DNA of 64,000 bases from Streptomyces hygroscopicus subsp. hygroscopicus. Its GTDB lineage: Bacteria > Actinomycetota > Actinomycetes > Streptomycetales > Streptomycetaceae. The position numbers were made by a program, and so were the translations under genes. The stretch lies in NCBI RefSeq assembly GCF_030269125.1, contig NZ_BSSM01000005.1, forward strand, positions 124,001 through 188,000, read 5' to 3'. The notes under the pieces were generated by a model. That model saw nothing but the letters and a program-made list of their open reading frames with translations, did no database searches and was not told where the DNA came from. Below are positions 7,548-16,077 of this stretch, in pieces (position 1 is the stretch's first letter; each line of letters opens with the position of its first letter).

Positions 7548-10202
7548 TCAGGGCATCGTGTTGTCCTGCATCTTTCGAATGGCCTTGAGCACCTTCTTCC
7601 CCAGGGGAGTGAGCGTCATGGGCCTACCTCGTTCCGCCCGGACCAGGAGTCGTCCACCGAGTTCTCGTTCGATCCGGTTGATCTGTGCGACGAGGGTGAA
7701 CGTGTTGAGGCCGAGGCCGCTCGCTGCGGCACCGAGGCTGGGGTAGGGAGATGCAGCCGCGAATCGGCTCAACCGTTCGCTGGCCCCCTGGCCGCCGAGT
7801 GCCGGCCGAAGGATGCTTGGTGCTCGGCTGGCCTGGTCGATTGCCCGAAGTACCTGGCTGTGACTGGACCCTCCGCGTGGTCGCAGCGGAACGTTGTGGG
7901 TCTTGGCCCAGCGGGCCATGTTCGCGGTGCTCATGCCAGCTTCTCGGGCGAGGTCCGGCAGGGTCCGGCGGCGGTGGACGTACTGCTCGATGAGCCAGGC
8001 CCGTTCGACAGTGCCGCGGCGCTTGTAGTCCTTGGGGCCCTCGCGAAGCGGGATGCCGTACTCCTTGGCAAGGTCGGTCAGCACTCTGCGGGAGAAGCCG
8101 GTGAGGGTGGCGATCTGCTGGAGGGACCGGTGTTCGTCGAGGTAGAGCCGGGTGAAGCGCTCTGCCGGAATGGCTTGCCGGGCCTGCTGCCGGATGCGGC
8201 CGGTGGCCCTGGCGGTGCTCTTCGTCAGCGGGGGTGCGGGGGCTGGATGTTCGTCGAGGACATGTCGGATGGCCTCGACGGTCGTGCCCAGGACCTGGGC
8301 GGCGTGCTGAACGGGGTGCTGGCGTTCGCGGACAAGCTGGTGCAGGCGGGGTAGGTCGACGTGTGCCGGGTCGGGGCCGGGAAGGGAGAGCCCTGCCAGC
8401 AGGGTGGCGGGCGGCTGCCAGGTCATGGGCTCGTCGTGGATGTGGTGTGAGGCCAGGAAGGTGAGGGCTTCCTGCTGGAGGGCGTGCACGAGTTCGGGGG
8501 TCTGGAGCGCGGTGAACCGCAGGGACGTCGCCCGGAACTCTGCACTGTCGGGTCCGCCCAGGTCGTCGGGGGCAGACTCGGCGGGCAGGCCGCTGAGACG
8601 TTGGAAGAGCTGGCTGCGTGCGATGCGTTCGCGCCGTCCGGTTCCCGGTGGTGTTCCGGTGCGGCGGCAGATCTCCAGCCAGCGGTCATGAGGAAGCAGG
8701 CCGGTGTAGTCGAGGAGTCGGCGCCGACCGTAGTCGATGGGGGTGCTGTTGGCACCGAGGTAGTCCGCGAGCCGGTCCAGGGCAGTGGCGATGTCCGGCC
8801 ATTGCGGAAGGTCGTCGAGCTCCTGGAGGAGGCGTGAGACCTCAGTGCCGTCGATGACGTCACCGATCAGCCCGGCTGCCTGGTCCAGGGATGTGCGGCT
8901 GTCGGGAATCAGCAGCAGGGCGGCGAGAACGGGGGCCAGAGCCCGCGCATGGATTCCTTCAGGTGGTGCGAGGCGGATCGTCCAGGGCGGCCAGAACATC
9001 GTGGGGATCTTCCTGGCTCGCTGCTCGATGTCCCGAGTGGTATGGGTCGGCCGGCGGGGGGTCTCGGTCATGATGCGGTAGCGGACGTATTCGCTGGGGC
9101 GGAGGGAAGGGGCGAGGGCCGCCAGGTGCACGGACTGCAGCACCGGGCTGATGCCCCTGCCCCAGCTGTCGATGCTGGTCGTCGAGATCTGCGTGAGTTC
9201 CTCGCGTACTGCTTCCAGCAGGCTCCGCAGGGCCTCGCCGGCCGGGTGGATTCCTGGTTGCTCCAGGATGCTCAGGGCCATGGTGACCGCGACGGCTGTA
9301 TCCGCGGCTCGGGGCGGGGCCATGAACCCCGGACGTTCCATGGCCTGTCCGGTGTGCGGGGAGACCGCATCGGTGCTGAGGTGAGCTTCTGCGATGTCAG
9401 CCGGGATCTGTTCTCGTAGGACAGCTGCGGGCAGGTCGCTCAGGACGCGTATGCCCAGGGCCCGGATGTCGGCCAGCACCGCCGAGGCCGGCTGGGGAGA
9501 GGTTCGGTAGGGGCCGAAAGCTGCCGTTGCCCTGTCGATGATCTCCATCACTCGGTCCTGCGCCGTGAGAACCGGATGACCAGGAGGCAGGAGAAGCGTC
9601 GAAGCGCGGGTCAGATCGGTGCCGCAGCCCGCCGAGAACGGGCGGGTGGGGCGGGTCGGTGGATTGCCGCAGAGTTCAGGCCGGGGGACGGACCGGCCGG
9701 AACGGGGCCGCTGCCGCGGCACCCTCCCGCAGTGCGGGCAGCAGTCCGCCAGTAGCCTGCGGTGCCGGGTGCAGGCGAAGGAGAAACCGAGCCTCCAGGA
9801 CAATTGCCATCGCCCACCAGTGGCATGAAGGCACTCCGGACAGAACCGGGATCCCCCTCCGCGGCCCCAAAGGACGTGCCGTGACACGGCCCGGCCCCCG
9901 GCACTCAGGTGGAGGGCCCGTGCGTCGTAATGAGCCAGGGTCAGGGCAGCGACTGTCTCCGGGGACGTCCCGGTGGCGTGTGCGACAGCGGCGGCCAACC
10001 GCTCGTCGAGGACGATCGTCCAGTCTGCCGGGATGCCCCTGAACTGGTTTCCGGCCCGGTGCCGGACCGGGAAGCCGAAGTGCAGCAGGACATCACCGAG
10101 CGTGGTGTCCATCCGTCTTGCTATCGCCTCCAGCCATGAGTCCAGGGCCTCGCCGGGCAGTGGAGGCAGCCGGATCGGCAGGGTGCGGGCCGGCGTTCTC
10201 AT
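7548..10202 (-). CDS. tniQ: TniQ/TnsD-family target-selection protein
   Basis: 884 residues. The N-terminal half is a TniQ domain with its zinc ligands: C-P-E-C at 121-124, C144/H147 and C-C-P-H-C at 154-158. The second half carries several helix-turn-helix segments, for example RSLQQIATLTGFSRRVLTDL and TLPDLAREAGMSTANMARW. The last 78 residues look like a LysR-type winged helix (SLGAAASGLGLNTFTLVAQI, then RIERELGGRLLVRAERG). TnsD-class proteins read an attachment site and recruit TnsC; this long DNA-binding tail is what would be expected of a site-specific version. ATG overlaps the tnsC stop (ATGA). The gene is last in the transposition operon. Confidence 0.88.
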   Translation of the reverse strand: MRTPARTLPIRLPPLPGEALDSWLEAIARRMDTTLGDVLLHFGFPVRHRAGNQFRGIPADWTIVLDERLAAAVAHATGTSPETVAALTLAHYDARALHLSAGGRAVSRHVLWGRGGGSRFCPECLHATGGRWQLSWRLGFSFACTRHRRLLADCCPHCGRVPRQRPRSGRSVPRPELCGNPPTRPTRPFSAGCGTDLTRASTLLLPPGHPVLTAQDRVMEIIDRATAAFGPYRTSPQPASAVLADIRALGIRVLSDLPAAVLREQIPADIAEAHLSTDAVSPHTGQAMERPGFMAPPRAADTAVAVTMALSILEQPGIHPAGEALRSLLEAVREELTQISTTSIDSWGRGISPVLQSVHLAALAPSLRPSEYVRYRIMTETPRRPTHTTRDIEQRARKIPTMFWPPWTIRLAPPEGIHARALAPVLAALLLIPDSRTSLDQAAGLIGDVIDGTEVSRLLQELDDLPQWPDIATALDRLADYLGANSTPIDYGRRRLLDYTGLLPHDRWLEICRRTGTPPGTGRRERIARSQLFQRLSGLPAESAPDDLGGPDSAEFRATSLRFTALQTPELVHALQQEALTFLASHHIHDEPMTWQPPATLLAGLSLPGPDPAHVDLPRLHQLVRERQHPVQHAAQVLGTTVEAIRHVLDEHPAPAPPLTKSTARATGRIRQQARQAIPAERFTRLYLDEHRSLQQIATLTGFSRRVLTDLAKEYGIPLREGPKDYKRRGTVERAWLIEQYVHRRRTLPDLAREAGMSTANMARWAKTHNVPLRPRGGSSHSQVLRAIDQASRAPSILRPALGGQGASERLSRFAAASPYPSLGAAASGLGLNTFTLVAQINRIERELGGRLLVRAERGRPMTLTPLGKKVLKAIRKMQDNTMP

Positions 10203-11314
10203 GCGGGTCGCCGGCTCCGGGGCCGCGGGCGGCTGGTCAGCCGTTTCTTCTCCAGCGCGGCCTGCAGTTCGAGGCGGGCGGCCTCGGATGCCTCGTCGTT
10301 CTTCACCTGGTCCATGAGCTCCTGGTCAAGACGTTCGGCGCCGGTGCGGACCGCCCGCTGGCAGCTGCGGTTGATCAGCGTCATCAGCGAGCCCATGTGT
10401 CCGGTGCTGCGGGCGAAGAGGTAGTCCGACAGGTCGTCCGCGAGCATGCCGGGATGCTTGTCGGTGAGCACGACTCGCTGTTCGAGGGCCAGCAGCATCT
10501 GCCGCCACTCCCGGCGCCCGGCCTCCATATCGATGGTGAACGGACGAAGCCCGAGGCGGGTGGTGCGGCGGCCGGTCTGGGCCAGAGCGGTGTCGCGTCC
10601 GTTCGTTCCTTCGCCGAACAGGCCCTTCTTCGCGAGCTCGACCCCCACCATCAGCAACGTCACCGGGAACTCGTTGGCGATCCACTTCAGGTGGTTGCTC
10701 ACCTCGATGCCGCTCTTCTGTCCCCATTTCAAAAAGTGCAGATCGTCCAGAACCACCAGGCGGACATCACAGGACAGCACGCAGTCCAGCACCCGCCGTC
10801 CGAACTGGGCGGTGGTCCCCCGGATCTGTCCGGGGTGGCCGAAGAACTCCAGCATGGCCCGGTTGAGATCCTTCATTCCGGTGTTCCCGGTCAGCCCGAC
10901 CCGGCAGACCGGGATCCGCTCGTGCCCTTGGCTCGTGAACGCGCCCGACTCCTCGATCTCCCGCTGGTGGAAGTCGCGGGCGAAGGCCAGCACCGAGGTC
11001 GTCTTGCCCAGACCCGGGAACGCGTCGACGGCCACCGCCCCCTTGGCCTTGTCGCCGTCCTGCTCGTTGCTGTCGACGATGTCCCATAGGTCTTCATGGA
11101 GCTCTGTCAGTTGCGGCGTCTTGACCGGGCCGATGTTCGCGTGCCACTGCCGGCGCTGACGGTCGTAGTCCGCCCGCGCCTGTGTGGGCAGGGACTTCAG
11201 CTGCTTGCGGGTCAGCAGGTCGGGCCGGCTGCGGCGAGGGCTCTCTGCGAACGCCTTGAAGTCCTCCTTCCGCGACAAGGCAAGACTGCCTGGCTGCGGA
11301 ACGCCGTCGTTCAC
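10199..11314 (-). CDS. tnsC: TnsC/TniB-type AAA+ ATPase
   Basis: 371 residues. Walker A A-F-P-G-L-G-K-T-T at about 98-106, Walker B L-V-V-L-D-D-L-H at 186-193. The region between, with VCRVGLTGNTGMKDLNRAM, matches TniB/TnsC regulators, which assemble on DNA, take the signal from TniQ and activate the transposase. GTG at 11314 overlaps the tnsB stop (GTGA), and its own stop overlaps the tniQ start, so the operon is translationally coupled. The basic C terminus RPRPRSRRPA may contact DNA or a partner. Confidence 0.9.
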   Translation of the reverse strand: MNDGVPQPGSLALSRKEDFKAFAESPRRSRPDLLTRKQLKSLPTQARADYDRQRRQWHANIGPVKTPQLTELHEDLWDIVDSNEQDGDKAKGAVAVDAFPGLGKTTSVLAFARDFHQREIEESGAFTSQGHERIPVCRVGLTGNTGMKDLNRAMLEFFGHPGQIRGTTAQFGRRVLDCVLSCDVRLVVLDDLHFLKWGQKSGIEVSNHLKWIANEFPVTLLMVGVELAKKGLFGEGTNGRDTALAQTGRRTTRLGLRPFTIDMEAGRREWRQMLLALEQRVVLTDKHPGMLADDLSDYLFARSTGHMGSLMTLINRSCQRAVRTGAERLDQELMDQVKNDEASEAARLELQAALEKKRLTSRPRPRSRRPA

Positions 11315-13430
11315 ACGTCCTCCAGGGCATCGGCGTAGAAGTCGTCCTCCCCGGCGAGGTCCTCCAGATCGGCCTCGTCGTCATCCCCGGTCTCCGTCAC
11401 CACGTCGGGCTCCCGCAGTTCCGCGGTCTGCTCGTCCTGGCCGAGGGCCTTGCGTACGGACGGAAGCGAGACGACCGTCTCCGCCTCACTCTCCGGAAGC
11501 TCGATGGCGGCCTGCTCGCGCGAGAGCCGCAGGGCCATGCGCCGCTCGGCGATCGTGGTGCCCAGGCCGAGATTCCACCGCTCCAACAAGTCAGCGACGG
11601 CGAGCCGGTCGTCGGGAAAGCGATACTTCGAGGCAGCCAGCTGCCGGGCGAACTTCAACGCGTCCTCGCTCAGCGGCATCTCGGCCGACGGTGCATGTTC
11701 CCAGAGAGGCGTGTGCCAGGCCCGGGTAGTCGGATCTCGGAAGTAGATCCGGGTGATGTCGTCGGGGTCCACCTGGAAGGGCCAGCCGTTCTTGACCGGA
11801 CTGTCGTAGGGGCTGCGGACTCCCGGCTCGGGCAGGCCAGGGCCGCTGTAGCGGCGCCGGCCGATTTCGACGCCGTAGTGCTGGACCGTGCGCCATTTCG
11901 TCTGGAGGAACTCGAAGGCGAGATCGCGATCCCGGGGAACCTCGATGTAGCCGGCGCGGGCCATGCCGTGCTCGAACATCTTCGCCGGGGACATCCGCAG
12001 CCCCGGCAGGTCGGATCGACCAGGCTGGAGTGCGGCCGGCAGTGATAGACCGCCGCGGTCCACTCCCGGATGATCGCCTCAAGCTCGTCGAGAAAGAAGA
12101 ACGCGTCGTCCTCCGGGCTCTCGCCCCGCGAGTGGATGTCGGGTCCCTTGTAGCCGGGCAGCACCTGCAGCAGCCCCTCCCGCAGGGTCCGGAAGTAGCG
12201 CTCGACCGGCCCCTTGTCGCGGCCTCTCCGGAGCCGGGCCGGCTGGATGGAGATGCCCATCCGGCGGGCCAGATGCTCCGAGACGTAGACCTTGCCGTGG
12301 TCGACAACCAGCGTCTCCGGGACCAGAGGCGGCGAGGCCAGGCCCGGTCCGGTGGCGCCTTCGACGTCGACCAAGACGGTGCGGGGGATGCCGTGCTCGG
12401 GCCAGACCGCGTGCCGCGGCCAGTCCCGCCCCGCTGGCCTCGGCCGAAACGCCTGGAACAGCACCGCGCTGACATCCACCGCCTTCGTCGAGACCGGCGT
12501 CAGCCGGATCCCCGTGATGCAGCGGGAGTACCAGTCCATCCCGACACTCAACTCGGCCTGAACCCACTTCAGCGTCAACGGGTCGAACGCAAAGACGTCC
12601 AAGCGGGTGGAGTCCATCAGCAGATACTCACCCGGACGCGTCGGCCGCAGCTTCCCGTACGGACCCTCCGGCCGACCGGCGATATCCCGGTTCCGCTTCG
12701 TACTCAGTCGGAACAGCGGGTGTCGCCGCTCCAGCTCTGTGAGCACCCGGTAGGCCGTGGCTTGGCTGGGCTGGGGTACGACTTCAGGACCGAACCGCGC
12801 GATCACCCGGGCCTGAGTCCGATCTATGACCATCTTGCGTGATGGCTTCGACTCTCCGGTGTGCTCGACCATGACTTCCAGCGCGGTCTCCACCCATCGG
12901 TCATCGGCCCTGCCGAAGGACCGTGTCTGGGAACTTGTCCGCTGGACCAGGCCGGCCTCACCGTGTCGGCGGTAGTCGGCGACCCACCGTCGAATAGTGC
13001 GATCAGTGACTCCGAGTTCCGCAGCTTTCGCCGCATAGCGGGCGTCCAGCGATAGCGTCGGCGCGTACGGAGCTCGCGGTTCGCCTTCGCGCGCAAGTTC
13101 GGTGCTGCCGGACCGATATCCCGTGAGGAGTTCCCGAATGTGCTCGGCCCGCTCCAGGATCTGCTGTCTGTCCTTCTCGTCCAACTGCCCCAGTACCACC
13201 GAGGCAATCTCCTCGGCGTCGTCCGAGGACGGTCCAGGCCCCTCAGGGATAAGAGTGGCCCGGTCGGAGAAGAGCAGTTCCCGCAATGACAGACGCAGGA
13301 GCCTGCCGTGGCGGCCCTTGAGGACGACCTCGTTGCCGGCCGTGGTGGCGGCCATCTCGACCACCTCGACGGTCTCCCCGTCGTAGCGGAAGTGTGTACC
13401 GACGCCGACCCTCGCTTCGGCCCTGGTCAC
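11311..13430 (-). pseudogene. tnsB: TnsB-type DDE transposase, frameshifted
   Basis: GTG at 13430 follows GGAG with good spacing. Reading runs for about 473 codons, through a helix-turn-helix (around 130-160) and a retroviral-integrase-type core with D273 (YLLMDSTRLD), D377 (VVDHGKV) and E410 (KGPVERYF). At 12010-12014 the frame breaks. The continuation (DLPGLRMSPAKMFEHGMARA and on to 11311) is found in the -1 frame. Joining H-S-S-L-V-D-P to D-L-P-G-L-R gives one protein of about 706 residues, close to Tn7 TnsB, with the Mu-type C-terminal domain intact. No slippery heptamer is present, so programmed shifting is unlikely. A real inactivating deletion or a base-call error are the two readings. 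Confidence 0.85.
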
Positions 13431-14145
13431 GCCGTTCTCCTGAGCAAGCGCGCCGGCTGAACGGCCGGTCGAGGTCCACCGTGAACTCGTGCGTCCACAG
13501 CAAGTGATAGACCGCAGATCGGACTTGCTCCTCCGGGCGACCGGGCAAGCTGGCCGCCGCACGCCGCAGAGAGACTCCGTTGAGATCAGCCCCACGGAGC
13601 TCGTCGACGAGCCCACGGTCGAACAGCCAGTCTCTGCGGTAGCCCGACAAGAAGCGGACGTTCTCCAGCTCAGCCGTGGGTGGCTCGCTCCAGACCTCGT
13701 ACTTCCACCCCGCCTCACGGGTCCAGCCGAAAGTGAAGGCCACCTCCGGCTTCGACAACCGGTGCAGTGGCTTCACATCCACGACCACGGGCCCCTCGTC
13801 GGTGACGAGGAGGTAGTCCGGGATGTGCTTGCGCACAGCCCCGTCCACCTCGGCCTTGAGCAGAAATGGCTGGGCCACGACACGCCGTACGGACGGATCG
13901 AAATCAGCGAAGAGGAGCCTCGCCAGTTCGAGGCGCGACTCGTAGATCACGTGGTCGCGCATCGTGGCGGACCAGTAGGTGCCCGAGTAGTGCCGCTGGC
14001 CCCTATACCAGCGAAAGGTTCGCCAGGGTGACGCCGCGGCAAGCAGGTCGATCGAGGACGCGCTCCACTCCCGGTTCTCAACCTGGCTGCCATCCGGGCC
14101 CCGCAGGCTCATGGTGATCGATGCCGCTCTCAGCCCTGCCGCCAT
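13243..14145 (-). CDS. tnsA: TnsA-type transposon endonuclease
   Basis: Opens from ATG 14145 (GGGGGTG ahead of it); ATG 14112 is possible. The PD-(D/E)xK nuclease core is visible: E69 in HVIYESRLE, D110 in HIPDYLLV, D123-V-K125 in VVDVKPL. TnsA cleaves the 5' strands at the transposon ends together with TnsB and so allows cut-and-paste movement. The recognisable protein ends around residue 240 (HEFTVDLDRPF). The frame then runs on for about 60 residues antisense-like in composition, 188 bp into tnsB. The other junctions in this operon overlap by only 4 bp, so a lost base near 13460 that removed the natural stop is suspected. Confidence 0.85.
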   Translation of the reverse strand: MAAGLRAASITMSLRGPDGSQVENREWSASSIDLLAAASPWRTFRWYRGQRHYSGTYWSATMRDHVIYESRLELARLLFADFDPSVRRVVAQPFLLKAEVDGAVRKHIPDYLLVTDEGPVVVDVKPLHRLSKPEVAFTFGWTREAGWKYEVWSEPPTAELENVRFLSGYRRDWLFDRGLVDELRGADLNGVSLRRAAASLPGRPEEQVRSAVYHLLWTHEFTVDLDRPFSRRACSGERRDQGRSEGRRRYTLPLRRGDRRGGRDGRHHGRQRGRPQGPPRQAPASVIAGTALLRPGHSYP

Positions 14146-14274
14146 GCGTCACCCCCGGATCGTCGGCCGCCTCCTCCGCGAACGCTACGTTCGCATCCGT
14201 GCGAGGCTCCCACGCCGGACCTAAGGCAAGGTCAGCCGAACGAGTGAAGGCAGTGGCCAGCGATTCTCAATCCC

Positions 14275-14333
14275 ATGTCAGTTCGGCCAATCAGATGACA
14301 TTGCGACTGAGAAAATGACACGGAATTTGAGAA
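14275..14333 (-). repeat. Tandem TnsB-type repeats at the right end
   Basis: Three consecutive units about 20 bp apart on the minus strand: 14333-14315 and 14313-14295 both fit TTCTCA-N6-RTGTCAT. A degenerate third unit lies at 14295-14275 (TCTGAT ... CTGACAT). Tn7 likewise has tandem TnsB sites at its right (tnsA) end. Together with 3656-3673 and 3735-3751 these define the probable transposase-binding consensus of this element. Confidence 0.7.
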
Positions 14334-14339
14334 CCTACA
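14316..14339 (-). repeat. Right terminal inverted repeat of the Tn7-like element
   Basis: Read on the minus strand from 14339 it starts TGTAGGTTCTC and ends CCGTGTCA, pairing with the left end at 3650-3673. It is immediately followed by the CCGTG duplication. Confidence 0.9.
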
Positions 14340-14344
14340 CCGTG
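14340..14344. repeat. Target-site duplication, right copy (CCGTG)
   Basis: Identical to 3645-3649. Five further bases separate it from the dnaB stop codon at 14350-14352. Confidence 0.9.
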
Positions 14345-14349
14345 GTCGA

Positions 14350-15828
14350 TCAGGTCTGGGCCATGTCCACGAAGCGGGAGTAGTGGCCCTGGAAGGCGAC
14401 CGTGATGGTGGCCGTGGGGCCGTTACGGTGCTTGGCGACGATCAGGTCGGCCTCGCCGGCGCGGGGGGACTCCTTCTCGTAGGCGTCCTCGCGGTGCAGC
14501 AGGATGACCATGTCCGCGTCCTGCTCGATCGAACCGGACTCACGCAGGTCGGAGACCATCGGCTTCTTGTCGGTGCGCTGTTCGGGACCACGGTTCAGCT
14601 GGGACAGCGCGATGACCGGGATCTCCAGCTCCTTGGCGAGGAGCTTGAGGTTACGGGACATGTCCGAGACCTCCTGCTGGCGGCTCTCGGCGCGCTTGGA
14701 GCCGCCGGACTGCATCAGCTGGAGGTAGTCGATGACGACGAGCTTCAGGTCGTTGCGCTGCTTGAGGCGGCGGCACTTGGCGCGGATCTCCATCATCGAC
14801 AGGTTCGGGGAGTCGTCGATGTAGAGCGGCGCGGCCGAGACGTCCGGCATCCGGCGGGCGAGCCGCGTCCAGTCCTCGTCGGTCATCGTGCCGGAGCGCA
14901 TGTGGTGCAGGGCGACCCGGGCCTCGGCCGACAGCAGACGCATCGCGATCTCGTTGCGCCCCATTTCGAGCGAGAAGATGACGCTCGGCAGGTTGTGCTT
15001 GATCGAGGCGGCCCGCGCGAAGTCCAGCGCGAGCGTCGACTTACCCATGGCGGGGCGGGCAGCGATGACGATCATCTGGCCCGGGTGCAGCCCGTTGGTG
15101 AGCGAGTCGAAGTCGGTGAACCCGGTCGGCACACCGGTCATCTCACCGCTGCGCGAGCCGATCGCCTCGATCTCGTCGAGAGCGCCCTCCATGATGTCGC
15201 CCAGCGGCAGGTAGTCCTCGCTGGTGCGCTGCTCGGTGACGGCGTAGATCTCGGCCTGGGCACTGTTGACGATCTCGTCCACGTCGCCGTCGGCCGCGTA
15301 TCCCATCTGGGTGATCCGCGTGCCGGCCTCCACCAGGCGGCGCAGCACCGCGCGCTCGTGGACGATCTCCGCGTAGTACTCGGCGTTGGCCGCGGTCGGC
15401 ACGGTCTGGACGAGGCTGTGCAGATACGCGGCGCCGCCGACCTTGTTGATCTCACCGCGCTTGGTGAGTTCCGCGGCGATGGTGATCGGGTCGGCCGGCT
15501 CACCCTTCGCGTAGACGTCCAGGATCGCCTGGTAGATCGTCTCGTGCGCGGGCTTGTAGAAGTCGTGGCCCTTGAGGATCTCCACGACGTCGGCGATGGC
15601 GTCCTTGGACAGCAGCATGCCGCCGAGCACCGACTGCTCGGCGTCGAGGTCCTGCGGGGGCACCCGCTCGAAGGCGGAACCACCGCCGTCCCAGCCGGTG
15701 TTGTCCCGGCCCCGGTCGTGCTGATCGTCACGACCACGGCCGCCCTCGGGCCGCCGACGAGAGGCCGGCAGACGATCACTGGGCCCACTGTCGGCCCACG
15801 GATCGTCCAAGGGCTCGGAAATGCTCAC
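14350..15828 (-). CDS. dnaB: Replicative DNA helicase DnaB
   Basis: 492 residues from GTG 15828, chosen because GGAGGAGGT sits six bases upstream; the frame itself is open to 15885. After a disordered, arginine-rich N terminus come the DnaB N-terminal helical domain (VPPQDLDAEQSVLGGMLLSK) and the RecA-fold motor with Walker A A-R-P-A-M-G-K-S-T near residue 255. Also present are the H-x-R-S-G region and Q-L-N-R-G-P-E-Q-R before the arginine finger. It is the hexameric helicase that unwinds DNA at the fork. Its 3' end is intact and directly abuts the transposon. The upstream region carries several DnaA boxes. Confidence 0.97.
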   Translation of the reverse strand: MSISEPLDDPWADSGPSDRLPASRRRPEGGRGRDDQHDRGRDNTGWDGGGSAFERVPPQDLDAEQSVLGGMLLSKDAIADVVEILKGHDFYKPAHETIYQAILDVYAKGEPADPITIAAELTKRGEINKVGGAAYLHSLVQTVPTAANAEYYAEIVHERAVLRRLVEAGTRITQMGYAADGDVDEIVNSAQAEIYAVTEQRTSEDYLPLGDIMEGALDEIEAIGSRSGEMTGVPTGFTDFDSLTNGLHPGQMIVIAARPAMGKSTLALDFARAASIKHNLPSVIFSLEMGRNEIAMRLLSAEARVALHHMRSGTMTDEDWTRLARRMPDVSAAPLYIDDSPNLSMMEIRAKCRRLKQRNDLKLVVIDYLQLMQSGGSKRAESRQQEVSDMSRNLKLLAKELEIPVIALSQLNRGPEQRTDKKPMVSDLRESGSIEQDADMVILLHREDAYEKESPRAGEADLIVAKHRNGPTATITVAFQGHYSRFVDMAQT

Positions 15829-16033
15829 CGAGCCACCTCCTCCCGTCACACGGCGGACCTCGCCGCGTCCTCTTTTGTACGGCACGACACTGACAAAACG
15901 AGCGGCCCGGCTCCGCTCAAGGAGCGTCGGTTTTGTGCCGTTTCCCGAGCCTCGGAGGGAACGCCCACCGGGGCCCGGAGAAGGAGCGGGCGCCGGACAA
16001 CGGTAGGCCCGTCGGGGGCGTCAGCCAATCTGG

Positions 16034-16077
16034 TTATCCACAGGCCATGTGGACGACGGCCCCGATGCTGTGGAGAA
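16034..16077. promoter_or_regulatory. Cluster of three DnaA boxes upstream of dnaB
   Basis: TTATCCACA at 16034-16042 (plus, the classical consensus), TCGTCCACA at 16048-16056 (minus) and TTCTCCACA at 16069-16077 (minus): three boxes in 44 bp, about 200 bp upstream of dnaB. Possible roles are control of dnaB by DnaA or titration of DnaA; neither is shown by sequence alone. Confidence 0.7.

Larger units (their letters stand above)
3650..14339 (-). mobile_element. Tn7-like transposon (tnsA-tnsB-tnsC-tniQ plus cargo)
   Basis: A 10,690-bp element. It is bounded by inverted terminal repeats beginning TGTAGGTTCTC and flanked by a CCGTG direct duplication. It encodes TnsA-type endonuclease, DDE transposase, AAA+ regulator and TniQ, all on the minus strand with 4-base or longer overlaps. 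At the opposite end are seven cargo genes in three transcription units. The tnsA-proximal end lies next to dnaB; the TSD is 5 bp beyond the dnaB stop. That is the same orientation Tn7 has to glmS. No CRISPR array or Cas gene is present. tnsB has a frameshift, so the copy may be immobile unless this is a sequencing error. Confidence 0.92.

Noticed and set aside
12008..12018. Programmed -1 frameshift in tnsB
   Set aside because: The junction lacks an X-XXY-YYZ slippery heptamer and no downstream hairpin stands out; mutation or base-call error is simpler.
3650..14339. CRISPR-associated (RNA-guided) transposon
   Set aside because: TniQ and TnsC are present, but there is no Cascade or Cas12k gene and no repeat-spacer array. 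The long TniQ fits protein-guided targeting.
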